A stretch of DNA of 64,000 bases, taken from Paractinoplanes aksuensis. GTDB taxonomy: Bacteria; Actinomycetota; Actinomycetes; Mycobacteriales; Micromonosporaceae. This document shows, piece after piece, positions 58,289-64,000 of the stretch (position 1 is its first letter; every line of letters starts with the position of its first letter). The stretch spans positions 1 through 64,000 of the forward strand of contig NZ_JAMYJR010000042.1 in NCBI RefSeq assembly GCF_024137025.1, given 5' to 3'. Under the pieces are notes generated by a model, which had not been told where the DNA came from, searched no databases, and saw only the letters and a list, made by a program, of their open reading frames with translations. A program made the translations under genes and the position numbers.

Positions 58289-59820
58289 TCAGACGACTGC
58301 TGGTCCTGCTGCTGGCATCGGCGGTGATGCTGCTCGGTCTCTCCGAGCCGGCGTACGCCCACGCCAACCTCGTCAGTGCCGACCCGGCCGAAGGCGCTGT
58401 CCTGACCACCGCACCCGACCAGGTCGTGTTCACCTTCGACGAAGCGGTGCGGGGCGTCCCGGACGGTGTCCAGGTCTTCGACCCCCAGGGCGACCTGGTC
58501 GAAGCAACAGCGACCGTCGGAGGCGCGAAACTCGAAGTCGCGCTGCCGGACCAACTCGGCAACGGCACGACGGTGATCACGTGGCGGGTCGTCTCGGACG
58601 ACGGGCATCCCGTCGGCGGCGCGCTGACCTTCTCCGTCGGCGCGCCCACCCCCGTCGTCACCCCGCCGGCGGCCGGCGTCCCGGAGGTCCCGTGGACGCT
58701 GACCCTGGCCCGGTGGCTGGGTTACGTCAGCCTCTTTCTCGCCTCCGGGCTCGTACTGTTCGTTGCCTTGTTCCTGCCCACCGGCGTGCCGCGGCGACGC
58801 TTGGTCACCGGCGCGCGGGTCGCCGCCGCAGTCGCGGCTGTGGCGTGGCTCGTCATGCTGCCGCTCACCCTGCTCTACCTGTACGGCCAGGTCTCGGCCT
58901 GGTCGTCACTGCCTCCGACCGAGTACGCCGTCACTGCCGCCGTCGTCGGCGGATCAGCCCTGGCTGTGGTTCTCCTCAATCGACGACGCGGCGCGGCGGT
59001 CAGCGCCGCCGCGATCGCAGTCATGGCCCCCGCGTTTGTCGGGCACACCCGCGCCGCCACCCCGGAAGTCCTGGTCATCGGGGCCGACATGCTGCACCTG
59101 CTCGCGGGCAGCGTCTGGCTCGGCGGACTCGTCGGCCTGGCGCTGACCCTGCCGGGCCTCTCGGGCCGGGGCGGCGCCGCGGCCGACGTCCTCGCCCGGT
59201 TCTCGACCGCCGCCGCCGGTGTCCTCGCGGCCCTGGTCGCGACCGGCTCGCTACTCGCCTGGCGGATCCTCGGCTCGTGGAGCGCGCTCGTCGACACCAG
59301 CTACGGGCAGCTGCTCCTGGTCAAGATCGGCATTGTGGCGGTCGCTCTCGCCATCGCCGGCTGGAACAGGTGGTCGCTCGTTCCCCGACGGCGACCGGTG
59401 CTCCGGGCCATCGCGGTCGAGGGCGCGATCCTCATCGTCGCCCTGCTGCTCACCGGCTTCCTGGTCGACACGAGCCCCGAGAGCACTTCGACGCCCGCGA
59501 GGGCGGCCGCCGAAGCCAACCCCGGCGTTCGTACGACGACCTTGGGCGACATCGAGGTGCAGGCAACCCTGGCACCCCTCCGGCGCGGTACCAACACCAT
59601 CACCCTGAAGCTGAGCTCCGAGGGCGTCGCGCCGCCCGTGGTGCGCCTGACCTCCGACCGGGCGGGGCTCGGCGAGGTCCCCCTGAAGCAGGTGTCGGCC
59701 GGCAACTACACGGCCTCGGTCGTACTCCCGGCCCCCGGCACCTGGCGGATGCAGGTGTCCCTGCGAGTCAGCGAGTTCGCCAACCCCGTGGCCGAGTTGG
59801 ACTTCGAAGTCAACGGCTGA
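58285..59820 (+). CDS. CopC-CopD fusion copper importer (YcnJ type) with extra C-terminal beta domain
   Basis: A 511-residue protein. After the signal peptide, the CopC domain begins AHANLVSADPAEG, with the copper-binding N-terminal His, and has DDGHPVGG near residue 110. Residues about 140-405 are the CopD membrane domain with about eight helices. Residues about 415-511 form an exported beta-sandwich (IEVQATLAPLRRGTNTITLKL) of the YtkA-like kind. Copper uptake into the cytoplasm is the expected role. A near-perfect hairpin follows the stop. Confidence 0.9.
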   Translation: MIRRLLVLLLASAVMLLGLSEPAYAHANLVSADPAEGAVLTTAPDQVVFTFDEAVRGVPDGVQVFDPQGDLVEATATVGGAKLEVALPDQLGNGTTVITWRVVSDDGHPVGGALTFSVGAPTPVVTPPAAGVPEVPWTLTLARWLGYVSLFLASGLVLFVALFLPTGVPRRRLVTGARVAAAVAAVAWLVMLPLTLLYLYGQVSAWSSLPPTEYAVTAAVVGGSALAVVLLNRRRGAAVSAAAIAVMAPAFVGHTRAATPEVLVIGADMLHLLAGSVWLGGLVGLALTLPGLSGRGGAAADVLARFSTAAAGVLAALVATGSLLAWRILGSWSALVDTSYGQLLLVKIGIVAVALAIAGWNRWSLVPRRRPVLRAIAVEGAILIVALLLTGFLVDTSPESTSTPARAAAEANPGVRTTTLGDIEVQATLAPLRRGTNTITLKLSSEGVAPPVVRLTSDRAGLGEVPLKQVSAGNYTASVVLPAPGTWRMQVSLRVSEFANPVAELDFEVNG

Positions 59821-59824
59821 TTCC

Positions 59825-59848
59825 GCCGCACCGCCCGGGCGGTGCGGC
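59825..59848. terminator. Hairpin terminator after the copper locus
   Basis: A perfect 24-base palindrome (arms GCCGCACCGCCC and complement) four bases beyond the CopC-CopD stop. Confidence 0.75.
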
Positions 59849-59906
59849 CGGCAGCCCCGAGCGTGGCCGCCACCCGTACTGTGAATGGGGTTTGCCCTTC
59901 GGCGGG

Positions 59907-59966
59907 GGCGAGGTGGCCGAGGCGGAGGATCTGACCGCCGAGGTCTTCGCAGATCGCGTGGGGCAA
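59907..59966 (+). pseudogene. Possible ECF sigma factor remnant
   Basis: One frame reads GEVAEAEDLTAEVFADRVGQ, resembling the region-2 stretch AEDLTAEVF of ECF sigma factors. Nothing before or after continues the family, so at most a short decayed piece remains between the copper locus and the YCII-like gene. Confidence 0.25.
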
Positions 59967-60011
59967 GACCCGGCAGGGCGAGGTCCTCACGCCGGCCGGG
60001 CGGTTCCTGAC

Positions 60012-60338
60012 TCACGGGCGTCTGCGGTGGGCCAGCTCCGCGGCGTCGGCGGGCGTGGTCGGGTAGATGTCGGCCTCGAAGAAACGGGCGAAGGGCAGGG
60101 TTTCCAGGGTCGCCGTCGCCTCTTTCTCATCGGCGGCGATGACCTCGATGAAGGTTGCCCGCCGGGCGGGGGAGATGTAGTGGGCGCCGACCCTGCCTTG
60201 CGTACGCAGCACCGCCAACTGCCTTTGCTCGTCCTCCCTCAGGGCGTTGAACTCCTCGGGATCCGTGTCGCCGCGGAGGGTCGCGAAGACCATGAACGTC
60301 TGGGTCCCGGCCGTGCTCGGAACGGGGATCTGAACCAT
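60012..60338 (-). CDS. YCII/muconolactone-isomerase-like small protein
   Basis: A 108-residue protein with a dimeric ferredoxin-like fold pattern: FMVFATLRGDTDPEEFNALREDEQRQLAVLRTQG, then ATFIEVIAADEKEATATLETLPFARFFEADIYP. This resembles YCII and muconolactone isomerase family members. Function is not assignable. The ATG follows AGGAGG by five bases. Two tandem palindromes occupy the 60 bases between it and the TetR gene upstream, so it is the likely regulated target of that TetR. Confidence 0.75.
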   Translation of the reverse strand: MVQIPVPSTAGTQTFMVFATLRGDTDPEEFNALREDEQRQLAVLRTQGRVGAHYISPARRATFIEVIAADEKEATATLETLPFARFFEADIYPTTPADAAELAHRRRP

Positions 60339-60348
60339 GGAAGCCTCC

Positions 60349-60400
60349 TGATGTCGCGGCGTGACATCAACCGTAGCACTGATGTCGCGCCGTGACATCA
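60349..60400. promoter_or_regulatory. Twin TetR-type operators
   Basis: Two near-identical 21-base sites, each with arms TGATGTC and GACATCA around seven bases, centred 31 bases apart (60349-60369 and 60380-60400). The outer three bases of the second are the TetR stop codon. They cover the promoter region of the YCII-like gene. Confidence 0.8.
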
Positions 60401-60964
60401 AGCCCGCGGCGTGAGGGAGGCGAGCAGCGCCAGCACGGCTTCGGTGATGGTCCCGAGATCGGAGTCGTCATCGCTTCGCAGCCACCGCCGGTAGGCCGTA
60501 CGGAAGACCGGGCCGGCCGTACTGGCCGCGAGGTCGGCGGTGTCGGCGTCGATTCCGCGCTGCCGCAGGGCGCCGCGGAACCCGTCAGCCAGTTGCTGCT
60601 GCTTGATCAGATCTCGCTCCAGCAGCCGGGGGTTGGCGGCGATCATCTCGTCCCGCCGGCGCAGGGACTCCCGGGATCCGAGTTTCTCCCAATCGTGAAG
60701 GGCCAGGGTCCGGGTCACCGCTCGCAGGGGCTCCGCGAGGTCCGCCGACCGCGAAAGCTCATCGACGAGCGCCTCGTTGAGCGCATTCGCGTCGGCGAAA
60801 AGGATCTCTTCCTTGTCCGGGAAGTACCGGAAGAAGGTACGGGTGGTCACGCCGGCCCGCTCGGCGATCTGGACGGCGCTGGTCGCCTCGAACCCCTGCT
60901 CGGCGAACAGGTCCATGGCGGCCTGCTTCAACCGCTCCTCGCTGCCGTGTTCCCACCGGGGCAT
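60398..60964 (-). CDS. TetR-family regulator
   Basis: A 188-residue TetR protein. Residues 8-55 form the DNA-binding domain (RLKQAAMDLFAEQGFEATSAVQIAERAGVTTRTFFRYFPDKEEILF). The remainder is a helical ligand domain of the TetR_C_7-like type. Its stop codon lies inside one of two operator-like palindromes ahead of the next gene, so it probably represses the YCII-like gene. No similar site lies upstream of its own start, so autoregulation is not evident. Confidence 0.88.
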   Translation of the reverse strand: MPRWEHGSEERLKQAAMDLFAEQGFEATSAVQIAERAGVTTRTFFRYFPDKEEILFADANALNEALVDELSRSADLAEPLRAVTRTLALHDWEKLGSRESLRRRDEMIAANPRLLERDLIKQQQLADGFRGALRQRGIDADTADLAASTAGPVFRTAYRRWLRSDDDSDLGTITEAVLALLASLTPRA

Positions 60965-60980
60965 GGCGCCAGGGTACCGG

Positions 60981-61382
60981 CTAGCGGGTCACGCCCAGGG
61001 CCGGCTTCACGTCGACGATCGGGGTGCCGTCGACCGCCTCGAGGTCGGCCACCCGCAGCCGCAGACCGTCGACCTCGAGCACCCGCACCCGGTGCAGGCC
61101 GACCGGATTGGGCCGGTCGGCCGACCGGGTGCTGAAGACGCCGGTCAACGGGTTGGCCGGATCGTCGCGCGGGTGGACGGCCAGCAGGGACCGGTCGGCG
61201 AGGTGCAGCCAGGTCAGCAGGAACAGGTCGTCGCCGACAGCCAGGTTCCGCAGACCCGCGGCCACGGCGGGCTCGAAGGACAGCCAGGCCTCGGGCCCCC
61301 CTTCCACCCCCTGTTTGGGCGCGTTCGCCGGATCGGTCAGGGTCGACTCGACCACGCCGATCGGCCGGATCTCATAGGACAT
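60981..61382 (-). CDS. trmO: tRNA (adenine-N6)-methyltransferase TrmO (TsaA/YaeB fold)
   Basis: A 133-residue single-domain TrmO/TsaA protein. Conserved blocks are IRPIGVVESTLTDP near the start, GVFSTRSADRPNPVGLHRVRVL and DGTPIVDVKP. The enzyme uses S-adenosylmethionine to methylate the N6-threonylcarbamoyl group at A37 of certain tRNAs. Actinobacterial members are short and lack the C-terminal part of E. coli TrmO, so the target may differ. It lies 4 bases downstream of the alcohol dehydrogenase gene on the same strand. Confidence 0.85.
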   Translation of the reverse strand: MSYEIRPIGVVESTLTDPANAPKQGVEGGPEAWLSFEPAVAAGLRNLAVGDDLFLLTWLHLADRSLLAVHPRDDPANPLTGVFSTRSADRPNPVGLHRVRVLEVDGLRLRVADLEAVDGTPIVDVKPALGVTR

Positions 61383-61386
61383 GTCT

Positions 61387-62619
61387 TCATGATGGACCCG
61401 AGTCGAGCGTCAGGACGGGACGGGTCCGCTCGCCGGTCCAGGCGGCTTCGAGGACCGCGGTCAGGCCGGCCGTGTCGGTCGGGCCCGGGTGGTTCTGGAT
61501 CAGGCGGGTGACGCCGCCGGCCATCTCGGCGAAGCGGGGGAGGTCGGCCCGGGCCACGCCGATGTCGGCCAGGGTGGCCGGGATGCCGATGTCGGCCAGG
61601 AGCCGGTCGAGCCAGGTGAGGAACGCGTCGGCCGCCTCGGCCTCGGAGGCGCCGGCCACGTCGAGCCCGCACACCCCGGCCAGGGTGGCCAGCCGGTCGC
61701 CGATCGCGTGCCGGGCCGCGTCCAGCGCGTACGGCAGGAGCAGCCCGACCCCCAGGCCGTGCGGCGTGTGCGTGGCCGCGCCGATGGGGTACTGCAGCGC
61801 GTGCGGCGCCGCGTTGCCCGCGTGCGAGAAGGCGATCCCCGCGAGCATGGACCCGTACGACATGTCCGCCCGGGCGTCCTTGTCCCCGCCGTCCAGGACA
61901 GCGCGGCGCAAGCTCCGGGCGATCCGTTCCGCGGCCCGCAGCGCGTAGTGGTCGGTGATCGGGTTGCGGCCGAGGAAGACCTGCTCCACCGGGTCGCGCG
62001 GACCGTGGGGCCGGGGCCGGGCGGTGTAACTCTCGACCGCGTGACAGAACGCGTCGATGCCGGAGTGGGCGGTGACGCCGGCCGGGCAGGTGTAGGTGAG
62101 CTCGGGGTCGACGATGGCGAAGTCGGGCACGATGTGCACGCTGGAGACGCCGACCTTCAGCTCGCGGTCGGGGTCGGTCAGCACCGAGACGGGGGTGAGC
62201 TCGGAGCCGGTGCCGGAAGTCGTCGGGACCGCGATGAGAGGAATCGTCGGCCCGGGCACCCTCGACTCGCCGTAGTAGTCGCGCGGGCTCCCGCCGTGGC
62301 GCCGGATGACGCCGACGATCTTGGCCAGGTCGATCACCGTGCCACCCCCGACGGCGAGGATCACGTCGGCGTCCACCGCCGCGGCGGCCGCGACGGCCAG
62401 GTCGACATCGGTGAGTGGCACGTCGGGAGTCGCGTCGGAGAACACCTCGACCCTTCCCCGTACGGCGGCCACGATCTCGGCCACGGCCGGCTGCCCCAGC
62501 AGCACCCGGTCGGTGACGATCAGGACCCGCGAGCCGCTCTCGGCCACCACCCGGGGGATGTTCTGGGCGACACCTTCGCCGACGATCAGCTGGCGTGGTC
62601 CGCGGACAGTCTCGAGCAT
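61387..62619 (-). CDS. Iron-containing alcohol dehydrogenase
   Basis: A 410-residue group-III (iron-type) alcohol dehydrogenase. The NAD loop is AVGGGTVIDLAKI, then PTTSGTGSELTPVSVL. Metal ligands lie in SGIDAFCHAVESY (Asp and His) and HALQYPIGAATHTPHGLGVG (two His). Members reduce or oxidise short alcohols, lactaldehyde, maleylacetate or 4-hydroxybutyrate. Adjacent on the same strand is a succinate-semialdehyde-type dehydrogenase, so a 4-hydroxybutyrate to semialdehyde to succinate route is a reasonable inference. GGAGAGG precedes the ATG. Confidence 0.88.
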   Translation of the reverse strand: MLETVRGPRQLIVGEGVAQNIPRVVAESGSRVLIVTDRVLLGQPAVAEIVAAVRGRVEVFSDATPDVPLTDVDLAVAAAAAVDADVILAVGGGTVIDLAKIVGVIRRHGGSPRDYYGESRVPGPTIPLIAVPTTSGTGSELTPVSVLTDPDRELKVGVSSVHIVPDFAIVDPELTYTCPAGVTAHSGIDAFCHAVESYTARPRPHGPRDPVEQVFLGRNPITDHYALRAAERIARSLRRAVLDGGDKDARADMSYGSMLAGIAFSHAGNAAPHALQYPIGAATHTPHGLGVGLLLPYALDAARHAIGDRLATLAGVCGLDVAGASEAEAADAFLTWLDRLLADIGIPATLADIGVARADLPRFAEMAGGVTRLIQNHPGPTDTAGLTAVLEAAWTGERTRPVLTLDSGPS

Positions 62620-62637
62620 GTCAGGGCCTCTCCGGGG

Positions 62638-64000
62638 TCACGGTAGGTCGATCGCGGCGTACGTGAGGTCGAGGTATTCACCGATGCCCTCGTGCGACCC
62701 CTCCTTGCCGAGGCCGGACTGCTTCACGCCGCCGAACGGGGCCGACGGATCGGAGATCAGGCCCCGGTTGATGCCGAGCATTCCCGTGTCCAGGCCCTCG
62801 GCGAATCGCAGCGCCCGTTGGAGGTCGCGGGTGAAGACGTACGCGACCAGGCCGTACTCGGTGTCGTTGGCCTGGGCCAGCACCTCGTCGTCGGCGGTGA
62901 ACGAGATGATCGGCGCCACCGGCCCGAAGATCTCCGTCCGCAGCATCCGCGCCTCGCCGGGCACGTCGACGAGGACCGTGGGCGGGTAGAAGTGTCCCGG
63001 CCCGGCCGGACGCTCGCCGCCCACCAGGACGCGGGCGCCGCGAGCGACCGCATCGGCCACGAGCTCGTCGATCCGGGCGACCGCGGCCTTGTCGATCAGC
63101 GCTCCGACCTGCACACCGTCGTCGAGGCCATGGCCCATCGCGAGCGCGCCCATCCGCGCGGCGAAGCGGGCCGTGAACTCCTCGCGCACCGGCTCCTCGA
63201 CGTAGATCCGGTTGGCCGCGATGCAGGACTCCCCGATGTTGCGCATCTTGGCCACCATGGCCCCGTCGACCGCCCCGTCCAGGTCGGCGTCGGCGCACAC
63301 GATCAGGGCCGCGTTGCCGCCCAGCTCCATCGAGGCGCGCAACACGTTGTCCGCCGCCTGGCGCAGCAGCACCCGCCCGACCTCGGTCGACCCGGTGAAC
63401 GAGAGCTTGCGGGTGCGGCGGTCGGCCAGCAGGGCCGAGACCACGTCGCCGGACCGCTTGGTGGTCACCACGTTGACGACGCCCGGGGGCACGCCCACCT
63501 CTTCCATGATGCGGGCCAGCAGCAGCATGGTCAGGGGCGTCTGGGCGGCCGGCTTGGTGATCGTCGTGCAACCCGCGGCCAATGCCGGAGCGATCTTGCG
63601 GGCGCCCATGGCCAGCGGGAAGTTCCACGGCGTCACGAAGACGCACGGCCCGACCGGCTTGGGCACGGTGAGGATGCGGTATCCGCCGTGGGGAGCCGTG
63701 TTGTAGCGCCCCTCGACGCGCACCGCCTCCTCGGCGAACCAGCGGAAGAACTCGGCGCCGTACGCCACCTCGGCCCGGGCCTCGGCCAGCGGCTTGCCCA
63801 TCTCGAGGGTGATCAGCCGGGCCACCTCGTCGGCGCGCTCGGTCAGGGCCCGGTACGTCGCGGTCAGCAACTCCGATCGTTTCCGCGGCGGAGTCGCCGC
63901 CCACTGCGCCATCGCCGCGCTCGCCGCGTCCAGCGCGGCGAGCCCGTCGGCCACGCCGGCGTCCGCGACCTCGGCGATGGTCCTGCCGGTGGCCGGGTCC
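62638..64000 (-). CDS. Succinate-semialdehyde-type dehydrogenase (5' end outside window)
   Basis: At least 453 residues of an aldehyde dehydrogenase of the GabD group; the frame stays open to the window edge, where it reads DPATGRTIAEVADAG, the usual region about 20-30 residues from the start. Motifs are LITLEMGKPLAEARAEVAYGAEFFRWFAEEAVR, TPWNFPLAMGARKIAPALAAG, LELGGNA and an active-site segment NIGESCIAANR with the catalytic Cys. It ends ILD-type (GIGEYLDLTYAAIDLP). Substrate is probably succinate semialdehyde or a near analogue. It is followed 18 bases later by the iron-type alcohol dehydrogenase. Confidence 0.9.
   Translation of the reverse strand, partial: DPATGRTIAEVADAGVADGLAALDAASAAMAQWAATPPRKRSELLTATYRALTERADEVARLITLEMGKPLAEARAEVAYGAEFFRWFAEEAVRVEGRYNTAPHGGYRILTVPKPVGPCVFVTPWNFPLAMGARKIAPALAAGCTTITKPAAQTPLTMLLLARIMEEVGVPPGVVNVVTTKRSGDVVSALLADRRTRKLSFTGSTEVGRVLLRQAADNVLRASMELGGNAALIVCADADLDGAVDGAMVAKMRNIGESCIAANRIYVEEPVREEFTARFAARMGALAMGHGLDDGVQVGALIDKAAVARIDELVADAVARGARVLVGGERPAGPGHFYPPTVLVDVPGEARMLRTEIFGPVAPIISFTADDEVLAQANDTEYGLVAYVFTRDLQRALRFAEGLDTGMLGINRGLISDPSAPFGGVKQSGLGKEGSHEGIGEYLDLTYAAIDLP

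Overview
The window is very GC-rich DNA with frequent GTG and TTG starts, many ATGA/GTGA stop-start overlaps and several apparently leaderless genes. Together with a SARP regulator, a DUF397/XRE-DUF5753 pair, two secreted RHS proteins and many secreted LamG proteins, this points to a filamentous actinomycete. A Micromonosporaceae (Actinoplanes-like) genome is my best guess; it is inferred from content, not from a marker gene. I saw no rRNA, tRNA, CRISPR array or intact insertion sequence.

Layout. (1) 0.1-1.4 kb: a secreted PQQ-repeat beta-propeller. (2) 1.6-19.1 kb: a catabolic island. It holds a ThuA-like protein and a PQQ dehydrogenase with a cupredoxin-like tail on the plus strand. On the minus strand are IclR-CaiB and citryl-CoA-lyase-like/three-domain DSD fusion pairs. 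On the plus strand follow ALDH, a ThDP enzyme and a branched-chain-amino-acid-type ABC importer with a LivM-LivG fusion. Four copies of a GTCC-N7-GGWC palindrome lie only in front of these units, so the IclR protein probably controls them as one regulon. The substrate is unknown; a quinate/shikimate-like or other cyclic polyol acid is plausible. (3) 19.1-21.3 kb: a decayed OYE-like gene, a secreted SGNH hydrolase and a frameshifted membrane protein. (4) 21.4-30.1 kb: a 2494-residue RHS/YD protein with a GIY-YIG-like C-terminal tail and two coupled candidate immunity genes. (5) 30.1-36 kb: AraC regulator, acyl-CoA-dehydrogenase-like flavoprotein, MDR oxidoreductase, diguanylate cyclase, DUF397/XRE pair and an FBP zinc-finger protein. 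(6) 36-42.4 kb: a second RHS protein and a large SARP-NB-ARC-TPR regulator.

(7) 42.4-57.5 kb: a uronate island. A nine-gene minus-strand operon (kduI, kduD, a ribose-type ABC importer with two permeases, ALDH, eda, kdgK) takes 5-keto-4-deoxyuronate through 2-keto-3-deoxygluconate to KDPG, pyruvate and glyceraldehyde-3-phosphate. Next to it is a 1409-residue ThuA-copper radical oxidase-LamG fusion. A divergent IclR (KdgR-like) gene and a GTTC-N8-GAAC palindrome in front of kduI, a tautomerase gene and the oxidase gene tie these together.

(8) 57.6-64 kb: a YcnI/CopC-CopD copper locus, a TetR gene with twin operators controlling a YCII-like protein, trmO, an iron-type alcohol dehydrogenase, and a semialdehyde dehydrogenase cut by the window end.

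A recurring theme is a ThuA domain beside, or fused to, a secreted sugar/alcohol oxidising enzyme. It occurs twice, each time under a different IclR-type operator.
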